Source of the DNA: Pichia kudriavzevii
Lineage: Eukaryota > Ascomycota > Pichiomycetes > Pichiales > Pichiaceae
DNA: 64,000 bases
Assembly: GCF_003054445.1 (NCBI RefSeq)
Contig: NC_042506.1
Coordinates: 2,177,501 to 2,241,500 of the forward strand
Direction: 5' to 3'
In this document: positions 31,985 through 41,390 of the stretch, one piece after another
Layout of the letters: each line of letters begins with the position of its first letter
Position numbering within the stretch: the first letter of the stretch is position 1
Made by a program: the position numbers and the translations under genes
The notes under the pieces: generated by a model
What the model saw: the letters and a program-made list of their open reading frames with translations, nothing else
Database searches by the model: none
Told to the model about the DNA's origin: nothing

Positions 31985-32176
31985 AAAAGTGTTAGGGGTA
32001 ACGACACCAACACCGGTCGCCAGAGCCAGATAAATCTGAACCGCAAGCAGTCGGCAATTTCTCATCAAAAATAAAGTAACATAAAATAGACTGCCCAACG
32101 GACAGTCTAGTTTCAGCTGTTACACTGAAAAGAACAGATACTACACTTGATCTAAGCCAAAAGGCAAAGAGATCTT
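31985..32176 (-). ncRNA. U2 spliceosomal snRNA
   Basis: Read on the minus strand, the 5' end TCTTTGCCTTTTGGCTTAGA and then TCAAGTGTAGTATCTGTTC are almost identical to yeast U2. The branch-site pairing element GUAGUA is at 32144-32139, which pairs with TACTAAC. Then stem IIa (TTTTCAGTGTAACAGCTGAA), a perfect stem IIb hairpin AGACTGTCC/GGGCAGTCT (about 32110-32086), and the Sm site ATTTTTG at about 32067-32061. The 3' part forms several hairpins. A compact length near 190 nt would be like metazoan U2, not the 1175-nt S. cerevisiae RNA. The 5' end is good to a few bases; the 3' end is estimated only. Confidence 0.93.
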
Positions 32177-32260
32177 ACAAAAGGAGGAAATTCAAAAGAA
32201 AGGGGGGGCGTACACCAACAGTTTGGAAGACAACTTTGGGAAAAAAAAAGTGGGCAAGAG

Positions 32261-32273
32261 CCTCCTTTTATAG
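32261..32273 (-). promoter_or_regulatory. TATA box for U2 snRNA
   Basis: CTATAAAAGGAGG on the minus strand, about 90 bases before the U2 5' end. Yeast snRNA genes are known to place TATA near -90. Confidence 0.65.
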
Positions 32274-32500
32274 TTTTCCAGTGCTGCCAAAGTGCCAGTG
32301 CGAATATCCAAAAAGAGAGGTCTGGACTCGGGCTTAAGTATGTGAACCGAACGGAGTATCTGCTAACAATATTGCATGAATAGTAAGGCACAAGCCTTTG
32401 CTGAATTACTGTAGGGGGCTTACAAGGATCATGTTGAATCACTTTCAACTCTTGTTGACCAATGCCATTTGTCTTCTCCTAGGGTGTCCTCTATATAACA

Positions 32501-33073
32501 ATGGTGAAACTGGTACCGCGTTCTAAACAGTCGTCGTACTTTGTGTTGCTGGCCATAGCAATACTCGGTCTTGTCTATTGCATTTACCGGTCCCAGTCCG
32601 GATATTCGGGAAATCAATTAGAAGTGTCGTTGAAACACCAGAGGTTTGGTGTTGTTACGGAGGACGGAATAATACAGGCCGATCTTGTTGAAGAGTTGGA
32701 CGAGGAGAACAACTATCTCAAGCAAAGGGCCAGGGGCGCCAAGAAGACGAGCTCCAAAGAACAACTCAAGTCAAAAGTTCTGGAGTCTCGGTTACAACGA
32801 CAACGGGAAAGGAAAAAGGCAAGGTTGGCCAAAAAGGTTGACTCTAAGAACCTGGTTGGAATTAGAAATATTCAACATGGGAGAGCCTCGACGTTGGAGG
32901 AAGGCCGCAAGAAAGAGAGGGAAACCCAGGTCCAAGACCAACGAGTGGATGACTACATTAAAGACGGCGAACCTTTTGATCGTCTGTCTGGCATGACGTC
33001 TAGAGCTAGAAAGTTGTTTCTCCGTAAGGTAGCCCAAAGGAAACAACAATTGGATAAGGAAACTAAAGCCTGA
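32501..33073 (+). CDS. Orphan single-span membrane protein with charged coiled tail
   Basis: 190 residues; family not recognised. N-terminus MVKLVPRSKQSSYF is short and basic, then a transmembrane span about 13-30 (FVLLAIAILGLVYCIY). The rest is highly charged: Lys/Arg/Gln/Glu helices (SRLQRQRERKKARLAKK, EEGRKKERETQVQDQR) of coiled-coil type, ending KLFLRKVAQRKQQLDKETKA. This suggests a type II membrane protein with a soluble C-terminus. The frame is closed upstream by TAG, so the first ATG is at 32501. A TATATAA lies only 7-9 bases before it, too close to be this gene's TATA. It is divergent from U2 snRNA, with 324 bases between. Confidence 0.6.
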   Translation: MVKLVPRSKQSSYFVLLAIAILGLVYCIYRSQSGYSGNQLEVSLKHQRFGVVTEDGIIQADLVEELDEENNYLKQRARGAKKTSSKEQLKSKVLESRLQRQRERKKARLAKKVDSKNLVGIRNIQHGRASTLEEGRKKERETQVQDQRVDDYIKDGEPFDRLSGMTSRARKLFLRKVAQRKQQLDKETKA

Positions 33074-33975
33074 ATCTGCAAAAGTTAGTGGTTTAACTGT
33101 GCCACTAAATATATTCATAACCTGTCTATTCTGTGTTCTTGATTTTGTATTGTTTTAATAGAACACTCTATACCCAAACTTGCTATTTTCCATCTTTTGT
33201 ACATGGAGCCGCTTATTATGGAACCTCCTTAGTGGTTAATCTCTCATGGAGAATCGGATACCCAACAGTACAGCAGCTATAAACCGTTGCATGGTATGCA
33301 ATTTGGGATATGTATGTTTGCCAGCAAACCTGGTTTCTCCTTCCCAAAACGAAAAAAAACAGCTGTCAAATCGTTCACCATCAACTATTATATGTGAGTG
33401 AATGGCTCTTTTTGACACTGTTGGATTCTTCTCCTTTCTAGAGATATCCCTCTTCATTATAGATGAAATAGCGGCATTTACGTAGATTCCAAACGTGACT
33501 GCATTGACTTTGTTTTTGTTTTTCACTGAACAAAGATACCGATCGCAAAGGCATATTTGTTTTCCTCTTTATCCAGTAGTGGCAACAGAGCTGGAATAAA
33601 ATAGTTGGAAAACTATAAACATATGTAAAATTACTTGCAGCTTTTTCGCCAGTTGCAGAGGTATGATTTTCGTAGAGAAATTTAGAATTCCAACTCAAGG
33701 CAGTATGCCCCTGGAGCTCAAACAAAACAAGCTCAAGGATAGTAGTAACTCCTCTAATGAAAGGATCGCAATGTTTAAATGTCAAAAAAATGAATTGTCA
33801 AAATGCCCAATTTGGAAACAAAGAAGATGCCATGAGTTTGTACGCCACAGTTTTATAAATTCCTACTTATGGAAGGAGAAATCAAGGTGTCCACTTTTGT
33901 TCCCCATTTTGTTCAAGCAGATGATCCCATCCCATCCCATCTCTATCTCCTCTTATAGCTTAACAGCATCGCAGA
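33074..33975. other. Intergenic region before the DUF202 gene
   Basis: About 900 bases. Open frames of 96-115 codons on both strands overlap one another and show no domain. CCCAT units occur three times at about 33927-33941, close to the next start. Nothing else seen. Confidence 0.55.
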
Positions 33976-34542
33976 ATGGCATCCATACGAATGACCAATA
34001 ATTCAAAATATGGATCTTTTGAAGCGGATGTAGACCCATTTCAACCGGAAGCTCAGCAACACCGTTCACGAAGTCAAAGTGAAAGTACCGTGGAAACGCA
34101 ACAGAATATACAACATGATACTGATAGTCTCTTGGGACCTATAAGTGTCAAAAGGCCTACATCATGGGTAAACTATGGCTCACTTTTACTAGAAAATAAA
34201 GGCTCTGTTGCTCGTGACCATCTTGCTTCAGAGCGTACGTTTTTGGCCTGGCTGAGGACATCATTGAGTTTGGCTTCTGTCGGTGTAGGTATTGCTCAAT
34301 TACTCAAACTAAGTGTGAAAGATGGCGATTCGGATTTTCCATCACGAATGAGTAAGGGTTTAGGTCTTTGTTTCATAGCCATTGCATTGTTGACATTATT
34401 GATTGGAACCTTGAGATACTTTGTGGTGCAGAAATTACTCACTTATAATGAATTTCCTGCAAGCAGACTTGGTATCGGGCTAATACTGGGCTCTGTGTGT
34501 ACATTGTCAATAGCCGTTTTCATAATCATTATGACCATTTGA
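33976..34542 (+). CDS. DUF202 (YidH/Vtc1-like) integral membrane protein
   Basis: 188 residues. Residues 1-60 are polar, Ser/Gln-rich. Residues 70-188 form the DUF202 domain: ARDHLASERTFLAWLRTSLS (ERTFLAWLRT is the family signature), a first transmembrane span with GVGIAQLL, a second (GLCFIAIALLTLLIGTL) and a third (LGIGLILGSVCTLSIAVFII). Vtc1 of the polyphosphate polymerase complex has the same fold, but the N-terminal tail and fit are more like the stand-alone fungal DUF202 proteins, whose function is unknown. The Leu of WLRT is encoded by CTG, evidence that CTG is Leu here. Confidence 0.85.
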   Translation: MASIRMTNNSKYGSFEADVDPFQPEAQQHRSRSQSESTVETQQNIQHDTDSLLGPISVKRPTSWVNYGSLLLENKGSVARDHLASERTFLAWLRTSLSLASVGVGIAQLLKLSVKDGDSDFPSRMSKGLGLCFIAIALLTLLIGTLRYFVVQKLLTYNEFPASRLGIGLILGSVCTLSIAVFIIIMTI

Positions 34543-35637
34543 TCTTTTTCTCCAAGGGTGGATGTATTTGGCATACCATTTTTGTTTACAACTTAATCTG
34601 AGGGAGGAAAGTTGTAAACAGACATGGTATTTAGTCCTATAGTCACATACATATGCCTATGTTAGAGTCCATCGTGGTACCTCGAACAATACAAGATATG
34701 AAACGCACATACTAGATGCACATTACAATTGTAGGACCGATCTGATATTTATCAGAATGTCCAGGTATAGGGAAAAAACAATATAAAGAGGGTACCTTAT
34801 ATGAGAAAACAGGAGTGGGATAAACTAACCTGACAAGTAAGGAGATATACGTTGCGTGGTTTAAGTAGTTGACATAAACAGGTATTATTTTTGTTCCATT
34901 GAGAAACAGTTTGTTTAATCATTTTATTGAGCTAAAGGGAAACGCTATTCCATCTTAGGAACGTTGTGTTTTTTTTCTTCTAGAAGCATTTTGCTTGGCC
35001 ATTATGGGAAAGGAGGTTCATTGAAGTAAGTCTAGACTCGGCAATCCATCATTGAATATTTTCGATTATTTTAATACTTTTCTTTGAGATTCAAAATCTA
35101 GAAGGAGAAAGTTGCCAGGTGCGTCCTTACCGCGCAGTAACCCTACTTTGTATGCCCATATTAAATGTCATAGATTAAAGTTTTGATAAAGGAATATCTT
35201 ATAAAACAAAAAAGTAAAAAGAGACTCGAAAAAGAGAGGCAGCTCAATTTTTATAGATATTCTATATATATAGCTGAATTATATCCACAAAATTAGACGG
35301 ATGTGTGTATAAACAATTGGAATTGAAAACAATGAGCTACTAACTCTGAATGTTCACCAAACTAGATTGAAATAGCCCATTTTAGGCTAATGAAAATATT
35401 TATATTTTCCGGGTGATGGTATTTTAAGTGGTTCCTTAACATTTGAAACATGAGGTATATATATGTTTCTTGTTTCTTTCATTGAAACTAGTTTGTTAAT
35501 TTTTATAGAAGTTACGTAAAGAAAAATTTCAATGAGTGTTGGATAGTCTTAAACATACAGAATTTTAAAGATTTTACGAAAAAGTTTTGGCTTAAATTAT
35601 ATTGTCATAAAAAACATATTTTTTAAAAATCACTACT
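34543..35637. other. Intergenic region between DUF202 gene and tRNA-Asp
   Basis: About 1.1 kb, increasingly A/T-rich toward the tRNA. An inverted repeat lies at 34573-34630 and a sequence matching the S. cerevisiae ARS core at 35398-35408. I see no LTR and no gene. Confidence 0.6.
34573..34630. repeat. Near-perfect inverted repeat, 22-bp arms, 14-base loop
   Basis: Arms 34573-34594 and 34609-34630 pair with two mismatches. The inner arm contains GTTTACAACTT. It begins 31 bases past the DUF202 stop, so it would form a hairpin in that gene's 3' UTR. GTAAACA (forkhead-type) appears in each arm. Confidence 0.85.
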
Positions 35638-35709
35638 TCCGAGATAGTTTAGTGGCTAGAATTTCCGCTTGTCACGCGGGAGACCCGGGTTCAATTCCCG
35701 GTCTCGGAG
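35638..35709 (+). tRNA. tRNA-Asp (anticodon GUC)
   Basis: 72 nt, no intron. Acceptor stem TCCGAGA/TCTCGGA (35638-35644 with 35702-35708), discriminator G. A box TAGTTTAGTGG. Anticodon stem TCCGC/GCGGG with loop TTGTCAC gives GTC. T arm CCGGG-TTCAATT-CCCGG. The anticodon loop and A/B boxes agree with eukaryotic tRNA-Asp. Confidence 0.98.
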
Positions 35710-35710
35710 A

Positions 35711-35716
35711 TTTTTT
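35711..35716 (+). terminator. Pol III T-run terminator
   Basis: Six T immediately follow the tRNA 3' end; a longer T-run begins about 35730. Confidence 0.8.
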
Positions 35717-35897
35717 AACAATTTTCTACTTTTTTTTTTGTTGAATTTGCTAACATGAAAAAAATTATTTTACATGCACAGAACTGGTTTAACATCGATT
35801 TCAATAATATCAAGTTCATTTTCTATCTGTTTTTTTAACCCTATCATTAGTGATTTAAGAGCACAATAGCAAAGCACCACATATATTCTAACTAGTG

Positions 35898-36782
35898 ATG
35901 GTTTTGTCGGTGACAGAAAGCTCTTACATATATGATTCATTAGTGAGTTCAAACCCAACTAGACCGGACTCAAGAAAACCGAACCAATATAGGCCCTTAA
36001 AGGCTAATTGCGGATTCTTACCCAATTCCAATGGTTCTTCTCGTATATTCAATGCAGATAGTACTGAGTGTATAACAAGTGTGAAAGCAAAGGTTGTCAG
36101 GAATTGTAAAAAATCTGATTTGATCAATGTTGAAATTGATATTTACGGTGAAAGAGATAGCAGTACATTAACTCAACATTTGACAACCATGATTAAACAA
36201 TCTCTAAATGACAGTTTTGATTATAGTGTACTGAAACTAACTAATAAGTACTATTTCCAGTTATACATCGACGTCTCGGTGCTGTATCTTCCAGAAGACT
36301 TCAACTATTCCTCATACACCCTTTATTCTATTCTATCCTTAATATCAATGGGAGTATATCTTGCATTAAAGTCGGCCAAACTGCCATTGTTGGTATCCGA
36401 GAAGGAAGATTTTGAAGTCGAAGAAGAACCTACGTTTTCTGATGATTGGGAGGCTTCAACTTATTTGATCCCAAGAGATCCTTCGAAATCCTTTCAACCT
36501 GCGTTAGCGTTTGTGGTCGGTGCAGTAGGAAACACAGTTATCATAGATCCTTCTTTGGAGGAAGAGCAAATAATAGAACACGGTATTGGTATTACTTGGT
36601 CTAATGATAGGATAACAACACCAATACAATCACTCACGTTATCGAGTTCTAACACAAAAGGGCTGAAACCAGCATTGATTTTTAAAGCAATAGAAGTCGT
36701 TAGAAATGTTGCCAAGGATGTTGTGAATGCTTTGAATGCAATATCCGAACAACAGGTTGATGTATTAGATACTGCTTTTTAG
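35898..36782 (+). CDS. RRP42: Exosome core subunit Rrp42 (RNase PH fold)
   Basis: 294 residues from the ATG at 35898. LSVTESSYIYDSL, then RPDSRKPNQYRPL and NSNGSSRIFNADSTECI match S. cerevisiae Rrp42 along the whole length; EVEEEPTFSDDW and GIGITWSNDRITTPI mark the C-terminal half. It is one of the six RNase PH-like ring subunits of the nuclear and cytoplasmic RNA exosome, structural rather than catalytic in eukaryotes. Somewhat longer than the 265-residue S. cerevisiae protein. tRNA-Asp lies 188 bases upstream on the same strand. It converges with TRM3. Confidence 0.95.
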   Translation: MVLSVTESSYIYDSLVSSNPTRPDSRKPNQYRPLKANCGFLPNSNGSSRIFNADSTECITSVKAKVVRNCKKSDLINVEIDIYGERDSSTLTQHLTTMIKQSLNDSFDYSVLKLTNKYYFQLYIDVSVLYLPEDFNYSSYTLYSILSLISMGVYLALKSAKLPLLVSEKEDFEVEEEPTFSDDWEASTYLIPRDPSKSFQPALAFVVGAVGNTVIIDPSLEEEQIIEHGIGITWSNDRITTPIQSLTLSSSNTKGLKPALIFKAIEVVRNVAKDVVNALNAISEQQVDVLDTAF

Positions 36783-36898
36783 ACATTTCTATATATCACT
36801 CTTTGTATTTAATTAAGTTTGTACGCTTCTTTTAATTTCTTTTACTAAGAACATACACGAGCACATCTGCGTCGACAGATGAGAAACATGTGAACTAA

Positions 36899-39800
36899 TC
36901 AACAGTGCTGCGAAGAATAAGCATGGACAATAACAGCAGTCGCAGTTTGAATATTCATGGATCTAACAATGCCAACTTGTTTGATAATGACACACATATC
37001 CAATTCGGCCAATAAATCACCTGGAATACCTTCCCTTTCCTTACCCAACAATATGAGAGATTTCTCGGGGAACTTCAGGTCACCATTCAATTCGACAGAT
37101 TTATCGGTTTGTTCTAGCCCAATCAATGTATATCCTTCCTTCTTTTTCATTTTCATAAACTCTGCTATTTCTGGTATCTTAACTTCAATTAGAGGCATCC
37201 ACCTGTCTGCAGTCACAGCAACACTCTTGAATTCAGAATCATTCTTAACAGAAATGTCATCAACAGTCATCCACCCAGCACCCAAACAGTCACATAATCT
37301 ACAAATACCACCTAGGTTAGGTGGCTTATCAACCAATGAAGAGACTACGATTAATGGTGATCTCTTAACCTGAGCTGCGGCTCTAGAGCTTTCATCGATT
37401 TCCATCACCGTTGACCAGACACCACTCTTAGTCTGAAGCATAGACGATTCGTCTGTTTCGTTTAGTTCCACGTAGAAAGACTCTACTCTAACTTCCCCAC
37501 TTCTTTCACCTTTTACCCACAGTTCATGTTCATCATGACCAATTGGAATTCTTAGCATGCTTTTTTGTTTTTCGCTTAAGTACATTTTGTAATCATTTTC
37601 AGAAATACAATCAACCTCTCGGTCAGAGGTTCTCAGTAATATACCACCAGTAACTGCAACGAGATTCAGATCTTTCCTAATGTCCCATAATAAAGCATCA
37701 CCAGCTCTGTATGTGACATTTTCAAGACTGACATTTGAGATATTGTCAACTTTTTGCAAAGCATCAGACACTAATGTAGACAATTTCACATTACCTTTAG
37801 CCATTTCATTACACAAAACACGTACCATACTAGCAGAAAAATGTCTATTCAAGGCACGATTAGATGTTGCCATTGGAATAATGACATCAACCGCAAACTC
37901 GGATAAGAACTTACCTTTCTCTTCAGGTGGCAGCTGCATTGAGACTAACATTGAAACACGTTCAAAAGTGACAACAACCAATGGTTGTTGTGCTTCCACT
38001 CCTTCCTTTAGTGCATTGAAAACAGTTGACCTAAAATCAGGACAACGCAATATAGTTAGTGACAAAATCCACTCAATGTATGTACGGCATAAGGGTGACG
38101 CTTCTTTGAATAGTCTAGGCAATAAAAATGTCTCACAATAATAAACAAGCTCCATCGAGGATAGCACATCTGCTGTGGCAACAAATAAAGAAAGAAATTG
38201 GATTCTTTTCCATTGTTCTTCACGATCGGTACGCTTCTTAGGATTTATAAAGTGGAATATCTTTTCGTTATCAAAAACATACTCCCAAATTTGATGAGCA
38301 AATCTATGCGTTTTCAAGGATCCAGCGATTGCAAAAATGGTAGCACGATAGCTGATTTCTGGATCACCATACACGCTTTTGTATAATGATTCACCGGATA
38401 TATTCAAGTATTTGTCATAACCTTCAGACACAATGCAGTCAAGTTGGAAAATATTAAGTTCACTTTGGAAGAGGAATGCACCTTTGACAATTACCTTAGC
38501 TAACCATAGCGTGTTTTCAAAATCATCAGGATGTAATATCTGATAAGAAGAAATACCTCTGAACAGACACGGTAACAAGCCCTTTCTGCCAGCTGCATTA
38601 GAAATAAGTTCATCTAAGATCTCAAATAATGAATCCGCCAACTCTTCATATTTGGCGGAAGCAAGCAATAGTTTTTCGTCTAAAACCAGGCCAATAAAAG
38701 CTTGATGAAGACTTCTTTGATTCAAAACTAAGCGGTCTCTAATAATATCGTCCCAGATTAGCTTCAAATTACTGGCTATAGACTTAGCTTCATCAACTGG
38801 GATAGGATTTTTGTCACTGAAACGTTGGAGCATTTCCGACATCAAACCGACGTTAGCTAAATGTGAGTTACATTCTGACATTGAAATGACATCATTGGTA
38901 AGCTTTAGAAGTTTTTGAATTATTTCTTTACTGAAAACGGTCACCTTCATTAGCTCCTTCACATTATCCAAGATGTAGGATATTAACTCATCCTTAGCTT
39001 TATAAAAAGTTGGATCACTACCCTTTGGGATATTCTTCAGTGCATTGTTCAATAGCTTAGTCAAGTCTTCTTGGGTTATGTTGAAGCCTTCATTATACAC
39101 ACATTTTTTCAAACAAACTGTAAGAAATTTAAGTTGAGATATGAAATAGAGCGCTTCTTCCAAGTTATCAACACTAATTAGGGACTGAATGACATTTTCA
39201 AAAATAGGATTCAAATCCACGCTTGCCCAAAATTCATCAGAGAAAAGCATTCTATTGTTGAGTAGCATAGCACAATCGTTGTATATGGCAATAGTCAATT
39301 CTGTCGAGCCTTCAACCATTTCCTTAATTAATTTACCCACACGAGATACAATCAAGGGGTCGCTCCAGATAGAATTGAATGATAAACCACTGGCTGGCAT
39401 TTGGATCAATAGATTATAGCACTGAGGGTGGGATAAAATTGGTGGTATGATGGGAATCTCAATTTTATTGGATAAAATGTATGAAGAAACTATCAAAAAT
39501 TCTTCCACGGATGGTGAATGGTCTGGAGCAATCAAAGAAGCAAATTCTTCCTTCTGGAAGTTAGCATCAAAATAATCAATGAAAAATTCCTGGTTATCTG
39601 CGTAAACTTGATAACCACAAACTTGAACAAAATAAGTTAGTGCACCAACGTATGATTCCAGTGTGGTAGAGGAAGGATCAACGTGTAATAACATCTTCAA
39701 GTGAATGGTTTGAATGGCAGTTCTGCAGATATCACCTTCGGCAATGGTTTCAAAAAGGGGCAATAATGCTTGAAGAACGGTGCCTTTGAGTGGTTTCTGT

Positions 39801-41230
39801 CCTTTCTTTTCAAGACCTTTCAGCACACCCCAGGCAATATAGATGCGGGCAATACCAAAAGTTAATCTCATTTCACTTAAAACTTCAAAGATAGAAGTTA
39901 CCAAATGAGTGATTTCATCGGGACTGTTCAAGGAAATAACACATCTGGATATGAATTCACACATTGTTTCGGCAAAAGGGGAAGTGTAATGTCCATTTGA
40001 AGTGTTTTGGACACTAAAGTGAGAGGATTTCATAGTGAAAGGAAGAAAAACATGTGAGATAAACTTGAAATCGTTCTTGAACAAACTTAGACTTTCTGTT
40101 GGTAAACTGAAGGTCAGTTTTAAGGCAAACTTCTTGATACGGTCCTGTGAAGCTCTAAAACCAACAGATAAAATTGTCAGAGCAAACGGGACAGGTATAT
40201 AAGAACCAGGAGAAAATACATTCAATAAGTCATTAGTAGCTGCTACAGCTTGGTTCATAGCAGAATCAATACCCAAGATTTCGTACAAAGTACAAAACCT
40301 TTTCCAGCTGTCAGTATATTCTTCCTCTTTAGAACAGTCCCACCTAATTATGGCACAAGAGAGGTTGGTGTTTAACGCACGAATAGACATCTGTACCAAT
40401 GTTAGCGCAAACTTCTTATGTTCATGTGTAAGACTGATCAAACCATCTCTTAAATAATACCAATATTTTTCATTACTAACAATTTTTTGGAATTCGGCAT
40501 CAAACTTTAGATTTTCAGGTGTTTGATGGCCAAAAAATCTTAACCAAATAGTGTATCCATAGGAGATTTGCGTATTATCGTTTGATTCTTGTAACGAAAA
40601 GATAATTCTCCATAAGAAAGAAGTCGTTTCAACTGACTGGCATACAGACGGCATTCTCCACTTTAAAACTTTAGATGCGGCTTTAGAAATTCCAAGCTCC
40701 TCATTGGTGACATAAATATAACATAACTTGTCTAGCTCACTGTTCAGGTATTGGCTAGAGAGTGACTCATCGTGAATAAAGTACCACTCAATAAATTTTA
40801 GAAGGTTCAGTATATATGCATTAGACAGCTCATAATCCTTCACTCCTGATAAATCCAGAGAAGTTTCGTTGATTATCACTCCGTTGAAGTGTCTAGGATA
40901 AGTGGACATATAGGTTTTCAAATCACCCGTGATATATGAAAGAATCATACTGGAGAGATTTTCAAGTTTAGAAGAAAGCTTCAGTATAGATTCAAAAAAA
41001 GGTTCAGAAGCTTCGATTTTTAAAATCCTGACAGAATAATCATATGCAAAATCCAAATATTTTTCTGAAAGCTCTGAAGAATGATTCACGATTTCACAAA
41101 AAGTATCGATGTGTGATGAATGGTTGGCATAGTCGTCGTCATTTCTAAGAGTGGAAACAAGATCATCGACTAACACTTGTTGCTGGGAGAGGTCCAAATG
41201 TTTCAAAATCAAATGAACGGAGGAACTCAT
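36899..41230 (-). CDS. TRM3: tRNA (guanosine-18-2'-O)-methyltransferase
   Basis: 1443 residues, near the S. cerevisiae Trm3 length (1436). A long helical N-terminal part (HEAT-like, about 1-1250) precedes the SpoU/SPOUT domain at about 1290-1443. Motif 1 is NLGGICRLCDCLGAG (N-x-G-x-x-x-R), motif 2 is LLGKEREGIPGDLL, and motif 3 is GIVRSMNIQTATAV, which forms the trefoil knot and S-adenosylmethionine site. It methylates G18 of the D-loop. The C-terminus is intact. The start ATG at 41230 overlaps the stop of a small upstream frame. Confidence 0.95.
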   Translation of the reverse strand: MSSSVHLILKHLDLSQQQVLVDDLVSTLRNDDDYANHSSHIDTFCEIVNHSSELSEKYLDFAYDYSVRILKIEASEPFFESILKLSSKLENLSSMILSYITGDLKTYMSTYPRHFNGVIINETSLDLSGVKDYELSNAYILNLLKFIEWYFIHDESLSSQYLNSELDKLCYIYVTNEELGISKAASKVLKWRMPSVCQSVETTSFLWRIIFSLQESNDNTQISYGYTIWLRFFGHQTPENLKFDAEFQKIVSNEKYWYYLRDGLISLTHEHKKFALTLVQMSIRALNTNLSCAIIRWDCSKEEEYTDSWKRFCTLYEILGIDSAMNQAVAATNDLLNVFSPGSYIPVPFALTILSVGFRASQDRIKKFALKLTFSLPTESLSLFKNDFKFISHVFLPFTMKSSHFSVQNTSNGHYTSPFAETMCEFISRCVISLNSPDEITHLVTSIFEVLSEMRLTFGIARIYIAWGVLKGLEKKGQKPLKGTVLQALLPLFETIAEGDICRTAIQTIHLKMLLHVDPSSTTLESYVGALTYFVQVCGYQVYADNQEFFIDYFDANFQKEEFASLIAPDHSPSVEEFLIVSSYILSNKIEIPIIPPILSHPQCYNLLIQMPASGLSFNSIWSDPLIVSRVGKLIKEMVEGSTELTIAIYNDCAMLLNNRMLFSDEFWASVDLNPIFENVIQSLISVDNLEEALYFISQLKFLTVCLKKCVYNEGFNITQEDLTKLLNNALKNIPKGSDPTFYKAKDELISYILDNVKELMKVTVFSKEIIQKLLKLTNDVISMSECNSHLANVGLMSEMLQRFSDKNPIPVDEAKSIASNLKLIWDDIIRDRLVLNQRSLHQAFIGLVLDEKLLLASAKYEELADSLFEILDELISNAAGRKGLLPCLFRGISSYQILHPDDFENTLWLAKVIVKGAFLFQSELNIFQLDCIVSEGYDKYLNISGESLYKSVYGDPEISYRATIFAIAGSLKTHRFAHQIWEYVFDNEKIFHFINPKKRTDREEQWKRIQFLSLFVATADVLSSMELVYYCETFLLPRLFKEASPLCRTYIEWILSLTILRCPDFRSTVFNALKEGVEAQQPLVVVTFERVSMLVSMQLPPEEKGKFLSEFAVDVIIPMATSNRALNRHFSASMVRVLCNEMAKGNVKLSTLVSDALQKVDNISNVSLENVTYRAGDALLWDIRKDLNLVAVTGGILLRTSDREVDCISENDYKMYLSEKQKSMLRIPIGHDEHELWVKGERSGEVRVESFYVELNETDESSMLQTKSGVWSTVMEIDESSRAAAQVKRSPLIVVSSLVDKPPNLGGICRLCDCLGAGWMTVDDISVKNDSEFKSVAVTADRWMPLIEVKIPEIAEFMKMKKKEGYTLIGLEQTDKSVELNGDLKFPEKSLILLGKEREGIPGDLLAELDMCVIIKQVGIVRSMNIQTATAVIVHAYSSQHC

Positions 41231-41388
41231 TTTGATATAGGAGATTGTACCTTTGCTAAACAGCTGGGTTGCATGTATGACTTGTTAACAGATTCAAGTA
41301 ACTCCAAACTATTTTCTTTCTCCTTGACAAAGTTGTACATTGAAATTTGAAAATTCTTCGCTAGCTCCACTAGATTCACGGAAAACAT
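41227..41388 (-). CDS. Possible 53-residue ORF between ATG16 and TRM3
   Basis: ATG at 41388 to TGA at 41229-41227, in the gap between the ATG16 stop and the TRM3 start. It begins only two bases after ATG16 ends, and its TGA overlaps the TRM3 ATG (ATGA). The peptide MFSVNLVELAKNFQISMYNF followed by VKEKENSLELLESVN looks like a helical, coding-like segment, then a short tail. No family recognised. It may be a real micro-protein, a TRM3 uORF, or chance; it could also be a relic of a longer ATG16 C-terminus in another frame. Confidence 0.35.
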   Translation of the reverse strand: MFSVNLVELAKNFQISMYNFVKEKENSLELLESVNKSYMQPSCLAKVQSPISK

Positions 41389-41390
41389 AA

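Noticed and set aside
35398-35408. ATTTATATTTT, a perfect S. cerevisiae ARS core match
   Set aside because: Origins in Pichia-type yeasts need not use this core and A/T-rich DNA produces it by chance.
34800-35900. LTR or transposon beside the tRNA gene
   Set aside because: tRNA flanks are common insertion sites, but I found no TG...CA-ended repeats or coding remains.
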